Assembly (NCBI GenBank): GCA_041071465.1
Contig: CP163498.1
Location: forward strand, 6,156,001-6,220,000
DNA: 64,000 bases
Source: Pseudomonas putida
GTDB lineage: Bacteria; Pseudomonadota; Gammaproteobacteria; Pseudomonadales; Pseudomonadaceae
Direction of reading: 5' to 3'
Shown here: one piece after another, positions 44,685-53,335 of the stretch
Position numbering within the stretch: the stretch's first letter is position 1
How the letters are laid out: each line of letters opens with the position of its first letter
Notes under the pieces: generated by a model
Seen by the model: the letters and a program-made list of their open reading frames with translations, nothing else
The model's database searches: none
Told to the model about the DNA's origin: nothing
Made by a program: the position numbers and the translations under genes

Positions 44685-46481
44685 CTATCCACAACGTGCC
44701 CTGTCTCGCACCGGACACTGTGCGCGGTGCAGGTTCAGGGCGGTGTTGATGATGCCAATATGGCTAAACGCCTGGGGGAAGTTGCCGAGCATGCGCTGGC
44801 CCGCCGGGTCGTACTGTTCGGCCAGTAGGCCGAGGTCGTTGCACAGGCCGGTCAGGCGTTCGTACAAGGCCTGCGCTTCTTGCTGGCGCCCCAGCAACAC
44901 GTAAACATCGGCCAGCCAGAACGAACACACCAGGAAGGTGCCCTCACCCGGGGTCAAGCCGTCGCTGCAGCTGTCGCTGTCGTAGCGCAGCAGCAGGCCG
45001 TTTTTCAATAGCCGCTGTTCTATCTGTGCCAGCGTGCGCAGAAAGCGTGGGTCATCTGCTGGCAGGAAGCCGGTCAGGGCAATCTGCAACAGGCTGGCGT
45101 CCATTTCGCTTGAACCATAAGCCTGGACAAAGTATTTGCCGCTGGCGTCCAGGCCGTTCTCGCACACTTCGCGGTGAATCTCGTCAGCCACCTGGCGGTA
45201 ATGCTGCCCGCGCTCGCGGCCCTCTTCAGTGGTGTCGGCCAGCCCCGCAGCACGGTCGAAGGCGACCCAGGCCATCACCTTGGAATGCACAAACTGCTGC
45301 CGGCCGCCACGCACCTCCCAGATGCCTTCGTCCGGCTCACGCCAGATGCGCTCGACGTAGGGCAGAATCAATCGGGAGATGGCGGCGCTGCGTGGGGGAC
45401 GCGGCAAGCCGCCTTTGATCGCCTGGCTCATGGCATCGGCCAGTTCGCCATAGATGTCCAATTGCATCTGCTGCGAGGCAGCATTGCCGACTCGCACGGG
45501 TTGCGAATGTTCGTAACCGGCCAGCCACGGCAAGGTGTACTCCTGCAGGTCGCGCTCACCGGCCAGGCCGTACATGATCTGCATCTGCTCGGGGTTGCCG
45601 GCTACCGAGCGCAGCAGCCACTCACGCCAGGCCTGGGCCTCGTCGAAGTAGCCGAGGTTCATGAAGGCCAGCAGGGTCATGGTGGCGTCGCGCAGCCAGC
45701 AGAAACGGTAGTCCCAGTTGCGCTCCCCGCCCACACGCTCGGGCAACGAAGTGGTGACGGCGGCGACGATGCCGCCGGTGGGGGCGTAGGTCATGGCCTT
45801 GAGGGTGAGCAGCGAGCGGCGCACCAGCGCAGTGTATGGGCCTACCTCTGGGCAACGGGCGGCGAAAGCCTGCCATTGGTCGACAGTTTGGGCCAAGGCC
45901 TGTTCGACATCGCAGTTGGGCTGCACCGACAAGTGCGAGGGTTGGTGGCGCAGGCTGAAGACGTGGCGCTGGCCCGTGCCGACGCGAAAGCGGGCAACCG
46001 TATGGTGGTCGCGGGCATGCGGGGGCACGGTGCTGCACAGGATCAGCCGGTCCGGGCCTGCCACGGCGCTGAGGGTCAGTGGGTCGAGCCGCTCGACCCA
46101 AGGCACGCTGCGACCGTAGTCGAAGCGCATGACCAGGTCCATTTCGAAGTTGGTTTCGCCAGACAGGCCTTCGACGATGCGCACCACCGAATTGACCTCA
46201 CCCAGGGGCATGAAATCGAGCACGCGGGCCCGGCCAGTGGCCGTCACCCAGGTGGTTTCCAGTACCAAGGTATCGTCCAGGTATTGGCGGCTGCTGTGTT
46301 CGATCGGGTCGCAAGGAGATAGGCGCCAGCGGCCATTTTCTTCGTTGCCCAACAGGGCAGCGAATACCGCTGGAGCGTCGAAGCGCGGCAGGCACAGCCA
46401 GTCGAGCGAGCCATCGCGGCTGACCAGGGCGGCACTGCGGCAGTTGCCCAGCAGGGCGTAGTCTTCGATGTGGGCGGGCAT
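44685..46481 (-). CDS. Glycoside hydrolase family 15 protein (glucoamylase/trehalase-like)
   Basis: This 598-residue GH15 enzyme has an N-terminal trehalase-like beta-sandwich domain (MPAHIEDYALLGNCRSAALV, then DGSLDWLCLPRFDAPAVF) and a C-terminal (alpha/alpha)6 barrel. NWDYRFCWLRDATMTLLAF and EGTFLVCSFWLADVYVLLGR contain the regions of the two catalytic Glu/Asp residues in the family. Related proteins are glucoamylases or trehalases. It sits upstream of zwf on the same strand, separated by a REP pair, and could feed glucose into that pathway. Confidence 0.9.
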   Translation of the reverse strand: MPAHIEDYALLGNCRSAALVSRDGSLDWLCLPRFDAPAVFAALLGNEENGRWRLSPCDPIEHSSRQYLDDTLVLETTWVTATGRARVLDFMPLGEVNSVVRIVEGLSGETNFEMDLVMRFDYGRSVPWVERLDPLTLSAVAGPDRLILCSTVPPHARDHHTVARFRVGTGQRHVFSLRHQPSHLSVQPNCDVEQALAQTVDQWQAFAARCPEVGPYTALVRRSLLTLKAMTYAPTGGIVAAVTTSLPERVGGERNWDYRFCWLRDATMTLLAFMNLGYFDEAQAWREWLLRSVAGNPEQMQIMYGLAGERDLQEYTLPWLAGYEHSQPVRVGNAASQQMQLDIYGELADAMSQAIKGGLPRPPRSAAISRLILPYVERIWREPDEGIWEVRGGRQQFVHSKVMAWVAFDRAAGLADTTEEGRERGQHYRQVADEIHREVCENGLDASGKYFVQAYGSSEMDASLLQIALTGFLPADDPRFLRTLAQIEQRLLKNGLLLRYDSDSCSDGLTPGEGTFLVCSFWLADVYVLLGRQQEAQALYERLTGLCNDLGLLAEQYDPAGQRMLGNFPQAFSHIGIINTALNLHRAQCPVRDRARCG

Positions 46482-46503
46482 TAAGTCTCCTTGGTGTGAT
46501 CGC

Positions 46504-46611
46504 CTGTGCCGGCCCTTTCGCGGCTAAAGCCGCTCCCACAGGTATCGCATCGGCCCTAAGGGAAGTGGTATCCCTGTGGGAGCGGCTTTAGCCGCGAAAG
46601 GGCCGGCACAG
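46504..46611. repeat. REP pair with perfect 39-bp arms
   Basis: The arms 46504-46542 and 46573-46611 (CTGTGCCGGCCCTTTCGCGG continuing CTAAAGCCGCTCCCACAGG) are exact inverted copies around a 30-base loop. They separate the zwf stop from the GH15 gene start, so the GH15 gene may have its own promoter downstream of the loop or depend on readthrough. Confidence 0.92.
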
Positions 46612-46625
46612 AATTTACAAAAGTC

Positions 46626-48131
46626 TTACCCCAACCGGTGCCACTCGCGCTTGTCCCGCGCCAGCAATTCATTGCCCGCTTCGGGCCCATCTTCGCCGGC
46701 CGGGTAGCCATGCACATCGCCGCCCTGGGCCCAGGCATCGAGAAACGGCTGCACCGCTCGCCAGCCGTTTTCGATATTGTCGGCCCGCTGGAACAGGGTC
46801 TGGTCACCGGTCAGGCAGTCGTAGATCAGCGTCTCGTAGCCGGTCGCCGGGGTCATCTTGAAGAAGTCCTTGTAGGCAAAGCCCAGCTCGACATTCTCCA
46901 TCACCAGCTCCGGCCCGGGCCGCTTTGCCTGCAGGTCGAACCACATGCCTTCGTTGGGCTGGATCTGGATTTTCAGGTAGTTGGGCTTGGGCCGCTCCAG
47001 CTCCGACTCGCGAAACTGCGCATACGGCGCGGGCTTGAAGCAAATGGCGATCTCGGTGTCGCGCACGCTCATGCGCTTGCCGGTGCGCAGGTAGAACGGC
47101 ACGCCGGCCCAGCGCCAATTGTCGATCATCACCTTCAGCGCCACGTAGGTTTCGGTCTGGCTCTCAGGCGCGACGTTGGCCTCCTGGCGGTAACCGGGCA
47201 GTTGCTTGCGCCCCTGCTTGCCGGCACTGTACTGGCCACGCACGGAGTTCTTCAGGGCCATTTTTGCCGACCATGGGCGGATGGCACCGACCACTTTGGC
47301 CTTTTCACCGCGTACCGCATCGGCGCCGAACGCGGCCGGCGGCTCCATGGCCACCATCGCCAGCAACTGGAACAGGTGATTGGGTACCATGTCACGCAAG
47401 GCGCCGGTGCTGTCATAGAACGCACCACGGGTCTCGACGCCGACGGTTTCTGCTGCGGTGATCTGCACATGGTCGATGTAGTGGTTGTTCCAGAACGATT
47501 CGAACAGGCCGTTGGAGAAGCGGCTGACCAGAATGTTCTGCACCGTTTCTTTGCCCAGATAATGGTCGATGCGGTAGATCTGCCGCTCGCCCATCACCTT
47601 CAGCAGGCAAGCGTTGAGCGCCTCGGCGCTGGCCAGGTCGGTGCCGAAGGGCTTTTCCACCACCACTCGGCGAAAGCCGCCGGCAGACTCGTCAAGCAAG
47701 CCGGCCTGCCCGAGGCGCTGCGCCACTTCGGGGAAGAAGCGCGGCGACGTGGCCAGGTAGAAGATGGCGTTGCCATGGCTGGTCTTTTCGATGCGCTTGG
47801 CAATGGCTTGGTAAGTCGCCGGGTCGAGGAAGTCGCCTGTCTGGTAATCCAGGCGCTTGGCCAAGCGGGCCCAGAGCTTATCGTCGAGGCACTGGTCGCC
47901 GCCCTCGCGGCCTTTGTCACGCTCGCGCATGAACGCCTGCAGCCGCTCAGCGAAATCCGCGGCGCTGGCCGCGTTGTGGTCGACGCCGACGATGCGCAGG
48001 TTACGGTCCAGCAGGCCGTCGCGGCTGAGGTTATACAGCGCCGGCATCAGCAGGCGCTTGACCAGGTCGCCATTGGCGCCGAACAGGAACAGGGTACAAG
48101 GGGGTGCAGCGGGAATGGTCTGTTTGGTCAT
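46626..48131 (-). CDS. zwf: Glucose-6-phosphate 1-dehydrogenase
   Basis: This 501-residue enzyme makes 6-phosphogluconolactone and NAD(P)H. The nucleotide fold is [20 protein letters not shown]; the usual motif has Thr (GATGDLA), so this Asn marks one of the several Pseudomonas isozymes. The active site is [15 protein letters not shown]. It overlaps gnd by four bases (ATGA) and is transcribed after it. Confidence 0.96.
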   Translation of the reverse strand: MTKQTIPAAPPCTLFLFGANGDLVKRLLMPALYNLSRDGLLDRNLRIVGVDHNAASAADFAERLQAFMRERDKGREGGDQCLDDKLWARLAKRLDYQTGDFLDPATYQAIAKRIEKTSHGNAIFYLATSPRFFPEVAQRLGQAGLLDESAGGFRRVVVEKPFGTDLASAEALNACLLKVMGERQIYRIDHYLGKETVQNILVSRFSNGLFESFWNNHYIDHVQITAAETVGVETRGAFYDSTGALRDMVPNHLFQLLAMVAMEPPAAFGADAVRGEKAKVVGAIRPWSAKMALKNSVRGQYSAGKQGRKQLPGYRQEANVAPESQTETYVALKVMIDNWRWAGVPFYLRTGKRMSVRDTEIAICFKPAPYAQFRESELERPKPNYLKIQIQPNEGMWFDLQAKRPGPELVMENVELGFAYKDFFKMTPATGYETLIYDCLTGDQTLFQRADNIENGWRAVQPFLDAWAQGGDVHGYPAGEDGPEAGNELLARDKREWHRLG

Positions 48132-49111
48132 TCGGCTTTCTTCTCGACGTGGCCACCGAAGCCCAGGCGCATGGCCGAGAGAATCTTGTCACCATAAGTA
48201 CCCTGCTGCTGGCGCGAGCGGAAGCGCGCGAACAATGCGCTGGACAACACCGGCACCGGCACCGCCTGCTCGACCGCAGCGTCGATGGTCCAGCGGCCTT
48301 CGCCACTGTCGGACACCGAGCCACTGAACTGCGACAGCTGCGGGTCGGCCACCAGCGCATCGGCGGTAAGGTCGAGCAGCCACGAGGTCACCACGCTGCC
48401 GCGCCGCCACACTTCGGCGATTTCGGCCACGTTCAGGTCAAAGCGCTGGTCTTCCGGCAGCTCGTCGCCGCCTTTGCTGCGCAGCAGGTCGAAGCCTTCG
48501 GCATAAGCCTGCATCAAGCCGTACTCGATACCGTTGTGCACCATTTTCACGTAGTGCCCGGCGCCAGGTGGGCCGGCGTGGATATAGCCGTGTTCGGCCC
48601 GCTGGTGCTCGCCGCTGCGGCCATGGGTACGGGGGATGTCACCCACGCCTGGCGCCAGCGCCTTGAACAGGGGCTCCAGGCGCTCGAACACGTCCTTTTC
48701 GCCACCGATCATCATGCAGTAGCCACGGTCCAGGCCCCATACGCCGCCGGAGGTACCGACGTCCAGGTAATGCAGGCCGCGCTTGGCCAGTTCTGCGGCG
48801 CGGCGCATGTCGTCCTTGTAGAAGGTGTTGCCGCCGTCGATGATCGCATCGCCCGGCTCCAGCAGCTCGGCCAATTGGGCGATGGTTTGCTCGGTGGGCT
48901 CGCCGGCCGGCAGCATCACCCATACGGCACGCGGCGCTTTCAGCTTTTGTACCAGTGCACCGAGGTCGTGCGCGCCCTGGGCGCCCTCGCCCTCCAGCCC
49001 AGTGATGGCTTCACGGTTGCGGTCGTGTACCACGGTGCGATGGCCGGCGCGCATCAGGCGCCTTGCGATGTTGCCGCCCATGCGGCCCAGCCCGACGATT
49101 CCCAGTTGCAT
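48128..49111 (-). CDS. gnd: 6-phosphogluconate dehydrogenase, decarboxylating (short GndA/YqeC type)
   Basis: This 327-residue enzyme oxidises 6-phosphogluconate to ribulose 5-phosphate and is of the short type found in bacteria lacking the long 470-residue form. Rossmann fold: [20 protein letters not shown]. Substrate loop: [19 protein letters not shown]. Active site: [20 protein letters not shown] start at ATG 49111 with GGGGAG upstream; the longer open frame upstream has no such support. It is translationally coupled to zwf. Confidence 0.95.
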   Translation of the reverse strand: MQLGIVGLGRMGGNIARRLMRAGHRTVVHDRNREAITGLEGEGAQGAHDLGALVQKLKAPRAVWVMLPAGEPTEQTIAQLAELLEPGDAIIDGGNTFYKDDMRRAAELAKRGLHYLDVGTSGGVWGLDRGYCMMIGGEKDVFERLEPLFKALAPGVGDIPRTHGRSGEHQRAEHGYIHAGPPGAGHYVKMVHNGIEYGLMQAYAEGFDLLRSKGGDELPEDQRFDLNVAEIAEVWRRGSVVTSWLLDLTADALVADPQLSQFSGSVSDSGEGRWTIDAAVEQAVPVPVLSSALFARFRSRQQQGTYGDKILSAMRLGFGGHVEKKAE

Positions 49112-49315
49112 GAGCCGATGCTCCCCTTTCGAAATGGATGACAATACAGTCCAGCTGTTCAGATTAGTCCAGCATGCCGCCCGAGGGTTCAGCGACGAAC
49201 GGCAAGACCACGATAAACAAAAAAGTTCCCAAGGCCTGCGAAAGAATTCAAAATGCGCCCCGCGTGAAGCGTCTACGCTTTGACTTGTCACCAGCCAAAA
49301 CCGCGAGGTGTGCTC

Positions 49316-49483
49316 ATGGGTACCTTGATGCCTGCAACCCCACCCCAGACACTCTATGTCTCCGTGCGCCGTGATGAGCTGCGTAAACTGAAGGACGAAC
49401 GTGACCAACTGCGCCAACAGGTCGCCCAGCTGAACCTGCTGCTGGCGCAACAACGTGATGGCGATAAAGCTGTCAGCCTCTGA
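49316..49483 (+). CDS. Small coiled-coil protein of unknown function
   Basis: A possible 55-residue protein starts at ATG 49316 with AGGTGT upstream. After a short Pro-rich start it reads [20 protein letters not shown] and then [11 protein letters not shown], with Leu/Val spaced in heptads, so it could form a coiled coil. It resembles small proteins annotated as hypothetical in other pseudomonads. It is divergent from gnd. I do not know its function. Confidence 0.55.
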   Translation: MGTLMPATPPQTLYVSVRRDELRKLKDERDQLRQQVAQLNLLLAQQRDGDKAVSL

Positions 49484-50018
49484 TCTTCCCTTCCTCCAGT
49501 GGGGGCTGTAAGGCTCCCACCTGCTGATCTCCCCGACGTAGCTTTTTAATCCCCCACCAAGCACCAACTTGGTGCACGGCCCCCTGCTGGCCACAAATTG
49601 GCGCACCCGCCAAACACCCCCGACAAACCTTTTCACATCCAGTCACATACGCCAACGTTTGCGTCTATTCCGCACATAACAATAGTGACCAGCGGGTCAC
49701 CTTTTTAGCACTTTCTCTCCTACACTCGGTTTTCGGCCCGCCATTTGCTCATCAGGAAGAGTGACCAAAATAAGTCGAACTTTCAGGAAAGCCGGCGGGT
49801 CATGAACAAAGAAGGCCAGACGCATTGGGCTACTCCCAATCCTCAGCCTACAACCCCAACCAGTCCAATCGCCTTCGGCCGGAGCGCCGATCGCGCTGTG
49901 CCTGCGCGCACGCCCCTGGGGCAAGGAACGCACTACGCAGATTCAAAATTAGAGAGAACCAACACGAAACATCGCCACGGGTGCCAGCACCCGGCCAAGC
50001 ATAGGGACGGAGAGAAGT
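49484..50018 (+). promoter_or_regulatory. Long upstream region of the glgA operon
   Basis: This 535-bp gap holds a hairpin GTGACC-AGCG-GGTCAC followed by CTTTTT at 49685-49706 (possible terminator of the small upstream ORF), a hairpin ATTGGG/CCCAAT at 49824-49840, and GAACTT at 49777-49782 followed 17 bases later by TCATGA, partly like an AlgU (sigma-22) promoter. An open frame from ATG 49803 runs into glgA in another frame and has no recognisable protein. Confidence 0.4.
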
Positions 50019-51578
50019 ATGATCAGTGCCGCTGTCGAGCCTCACGTAGATTCATTCAACCCGGACAACCGCGAGCCGCTCACCCCGGATTTCGCCACGA
50101 CAGGCAAGGCACCCGGCGCCCAGCGCCAACACAACCCGAACATGCGCAAGATTCTGTTCGTGACCTCGGAAATCGCCGACCTGGTGAAAACCGGCGGCCT
50201 GGGCGACGTGTCCGCCGCGCTGCCCCGTGCCCTGGCGCACCTGCACGATGTACGGGTGCTCATCCCCGGCTACCGCCAGGTCATGGAAAGCGACAACCCG
50301 ATCCATATCGTGGGTGAACTGGGCGGCCACGCGGCCCTGCCGCCGTGCAAGATCGGGCGCATGGACATGGCCGACGGCCTGGTCATCTACGTGCTGATCT
50401 GCCCCGAACTGTATCAACGCGACGGCACACCCTATGGTGCCAACAACGGCCGAGACTGGCCTGACAACCACATTCGCTTCGCTCGCCTGGGCCTGGCTGC
50501 CGCCGAAATCGCCGCTGGCGAAGGCAAGATCCACTGGACGCCGGAAGTGGTGCACGCGCATGACTGGCCCGCCGGCCTGGCCCCGGCCTACATGCACTGG
50601 CGCGGGCTGAGCACGCCCACCCTGTTCACCATCCACAACCTGGCCTACCAGGGAGTATATAGCCGCGGCTGCAGCCCGGAGCTGGCGATCCCCGACCACG
50701 CCATGCAGCAGGAAGGCATGGAGTTCTACGGCAAGTTGTCGTTCCTCAAGGCTGGGCTGGCCTACTCCAGCCACATCACCACGGTCAGCGCCACCTATGC
50801 GCGGGAAATCACCACCCCGGAATTCGGCTGCGGCCTGGACGGCTTCCTCGCCAGCAAGGCCCAGCAAGGCCTGCTAGGTGGCATCCCCAACGGTATCGAC
50901 GAAAGCTGGGACTCGGCCACCGACAAGCACCTGCAGCACAACTTCAGCATCAACGATTGGGAAGGCAAGGCGCGCAACACCCATGAAGTGCGCGAGCTGT
51001 TCGGCCTGGAAGATTCCGAAGGCCCGCTGTTCGCCGTGGTCTCGCGGCTGGTCTATCAGAAGGGCCTGGACCTGACCCTGGGCGTGGCCGACTACATCGT
51101 CGAACAAGGTGGGCAGATCGCGATCATCGGCCGTGGCGAGCCGGAAGAAGAACAAGCCATGCGCGAACTGGCGCTGCGCCACCCAGGGCGTATCGGTGTG
51201 CGCATCGGTTTCAATGAAACCGATGCTCGACGGATGTTCGCGGGCAGCGACTTCCTGCTTATGCCGTCGCGCTACGAGCCTTGCGGCCTCAGCCAGATGT
51301 ACGCGCAACGCTTCGGCTCACTGCCGGTGGCGCGCAATACAGGCGGCCTGGCCGACACCATCGAGTGCGGCGTCACGGGCTTCTTGTTCAACGAATCGAC
51401 CGTCGAGAGCTACCGCCAGGCACTGAGCCGCGCCTTCTATGTATACGGCAAGAAGGACCTGCTCAACGCCATGCGCTGCCTTTCGATGACCCAGCCATTC
51501 AACTGGTGCCAGGCGGTGGAGCCCTACGCCCGCCTGTACGAGGACCTGGTCAAGCAGGCACAACTGAGCCACTACTGA
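50019..51578 (+). CDS. glgA: Glycogen synthase GlgA (GT5)
   Basis: This 519-residue GT5 enzyme adds glucose from ADP-glucose to alpha-1,4-glucan. The ADP-glucose motif KTGGLGDV begins at K57. The C-terminal Rossmann domain has VVSRLVYQKGLDL, and the acidic motif is SRYEPCGLSQMYAQRFG. The start at 50019 has GGAGAGAAG upstream and gives an N-terminal extension of about 41 residues compared with E. coli GlgA; an inner ATG at 50142 has no good Shine-Dalgarno. It is the first gene of the glucan/trehalose unit. Confidence 0.95.
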   Translation: MISAAVEPHVDSFNPDNREPLTPDFATTGKAPGAQRQHNPNMRKILFVTSEIADLVKTGGLGDVSAALPRALAHLHDVRVLIPGYRQVMESDNPIHIVGELGGHAALPPCKIGRMDMADGLVIYVLICPELYQRDGTPYGANNGRDWPDNHIRFARLGLAAAEIAAGEGKIHWTPEVVHAHDWPAGLAPAYMHWRGLSTPTLFTIHNLAYQGVYSRGCSPELAIPDHAMQQEGMEFYGKLSFLKAGLAYSSHITTVSATYAREITTPEFGCGLDGFLASKAQQGLLGGIPNGIDESWDSATDKHLQHNFSINDWEGKARNTHEVRELFGLEDSEGPLFAVVSRLVYQKGLDLTLGVADYIVEQGGQIAIIGRGEPEEEQAMRELALRHPGRIGVRIGFNETDARRMFAGSDFLLMPSRYEPCGLSQMYAQRFGSLPVARNTGGLADTIECGVTGFLFNESTVESYRQALSRAFYVYGKKDLLNAMRCLSMTQPFNWCQAVEPYARLYEDLVKQAQLSHY

Positions 51579-51592
51579 GCGGGGGCTGGAAG

Positions 51593-53335
51593 ATGCACAG
51601 GCATGGCGCACACTTGTTGGACGCCACGTCGGCGCGCTTCGCCCTCTGGGCACCCGATGCGCGCAGCGTGAGCGTTGAACTGGAACAGCAACCGGCCATC
51701 GAGCTGCTGCCCGGCGACGATGGCTGGTACACCGGCGTGGCCCCATGCCAGGCCGGTGACCGTTACCACTACCGAATCGACGGTGAATTGCTGGTGGCCG
51801 ACCCGGCCTCACGCTACCAGCCCGACGGCGTACAAGGGCCGAGCCAGGTGGTGAATGTGGCCGGTTACGCCTGGCAACACCCGTGGCAAGGCCGGCCTTG
51901 GCATGAAGCGGTGATCCAGGAGGTGCATGTTGGCCTGCTCGATGGCTACGCCGGGGTAGCTCGGCAACTGCCGCGCCTGGCCGAACTCGGCATCAGCGCG
52001 ATCGAACTGATGCCGCTGGGGCAGTTCCCCGGCGAACGCAACTGGGGCTACGACGGGGTGCTGCCCTACGCGCCGCAGAACACCTACGGCAGCCCCGAAC
52101 AGCTGTGCGCACTGGTCGACCAGGCCCACGGCGAAGGGCTGATGGTATTGGTGGACGTGGTGTACAACCACTTCGGCCCCGACGGCAATTACCTGCACCA
52201 GTACGCCAGCCCGTTCTTCCGCGAAGACCGGCAGACGCCATGGGGCGCGGCCATCGACTTCCGCCGCCCGCAGGTGCGCGAGTACTTCATCCAGAATGCC
52301 CTGATGTGGCTGTGCGACTACCGCTGCGACGGCCTGCGCCTGGACGCCGTGCACGCCATCGACCAGCCGGACTTCCTCGTCGAACTGGCGCAGCGCGTAC
52401 GCGCTGCAGTGGAACCTGGCCGCCAGGTGTGGCTGGTGCTGGAAAACGAGCACAACCAAGCCGGCCTGCTGGAACAAGGCTTCGACGCCCAATGGAACGA
52501 CGACGGCCACAATGCCCTGCACGTGCTGCTGACCGGCGAAACCGAGGGTTACTACGCCGACTACCAGCAACGCCCCATCGACCAGTTGGCGCGCTGCCTT
52601 GGCGAAGGGTTCGTGTTCCAGGGCGAACCCAACCGGCATGGCACGCCACGCGGCGAACCCAGCGCGCATCTGCCGCCCAGTGCCTTTGTGTTGTTCCTGC
52701 AAAACCACGACCAGATCGGCAACCGCGCGCTCGGTGAACGCCTGACCCGCCTGTGCTCGCCACCGGCCCTGCGTGCGGCCACCGGCCTGCTGTTGCTGGC
52801 ACCGATGATTCCGCTGCTGTTCATGGGCGATGACGACGGCAGCTGCCGGCCATTTCTGTTTTTCACCGATTTCCATGATGCGCTGGCCGATGCCGTGCGC
52901 GAAGGCCGCCGAGGTGAATTCGCCCACTTCACCGCGTTTGCCGACCCCGATCAGCGTGAGCATATTCCCGACCCCAACGCCGAGCAGACCTTCGAGTCTT
53001 CGCGCCCGCAAAACAAGGAGGTGATCGCCGGCTGGCACGGCCTGTACCAGCAGCTACTCGACCTGCGCCGCCGCCACGTCATCCCGCACTTGCCCGGCAG
53101 CCGTGCACTGGGCGCCGAGGTGCACGGCGACAAGGCGCTGACCGCACGCTGGCGGCTAGGCAATGGCAACACATTGCGCATCGACCTGAACCTGGCCGAC
53201 ACCGCGCAAGCCGTCGAGCTGCCCGCGCCACCCGCTCGGCTGTTCGACAGCAGCGACACCCGGCACCCGGATACCCACCTGGCTGCGTACAGCTGTGTGG
53301 TCAGCCTGCTTCCCCCTGCCCAGGAGCGCCTATGA
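51593..53335 (+). CDS. treZ: Malto-oligosyltrehalose trehalohydrolase TreZ (GH13)
   Basis: This 580-residue GH13 enzyme frees trehalose from the end of malto-oligosyltrehalose, the product of TreY. The N-terminal CBM48-type domain is RFALWAPDARSVSVELEQQ. Catalytic blocks are LRLDAVHAI (nucleophile Asp), VLENEHNQ (acid Glu) and LFLQNHDQIGNRAL (transition-state Asp). The ATG at 51593 follows GGAAG, 14 bp after the glgA stop. The longer open frame from 51281 is a shadow inside glgA. It overlaps malQ by four bases. Confidence 0.95.
   Translation: MHRHGAHLLDATSARFALWAPDARSVSVELEQQPAIELLPGDDGWYTGVAPCQAGDRYHYRIDGELLVADPASRYQPDGVQGPSQVVNVAGYAWQHPWQGRPWHEAVIQEVHVGLLDGYAGVARQLPRLAELGISAIELMPLGQFPGERNWGYDGVLPYAPQNTYGSPEQLCALVDQAHGEGLMVLVDVVYNHFGPDGNYLHQYASPFFREDRQTPWGAAIDFRRPQVREYFIQNALMWLCDYRCDGLRLDAVHAIDQPDFLVELAQRVRAAVEPGRQVWLVLENEHNQAGLLEQGFDAQWNDDGHNALHVLLTGETEGYYADYQQRPIDQLARCLGEGFVFQGEPNRHGTPRGEPSAHLPPSAFVLFLQNHDQIGNRALGERLTRLCSPPALRAATGLLLLAPMIPLLFMGDDDGSCRPFLFFTDFHDALADAVREGRRGEFAHFTAFADPDQREHIPDPNAEQTFESSRPQNKEVIAGWHGLYQQLLDLRRRHVIPHLPGSRALGAEVHGDKALTARWRLGNGNTLRIDLNLADTAQAVELPAPPARLFDSSDTRHPDTHLAAYSCVVSLLPPAQERL

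Noticed and set aside
49745..50317. 190-codon open frame across the glgA start
   Set aside because: Reads into glgA out of frame; after ATG 49803 composition is low-complexity and no domain is seen.
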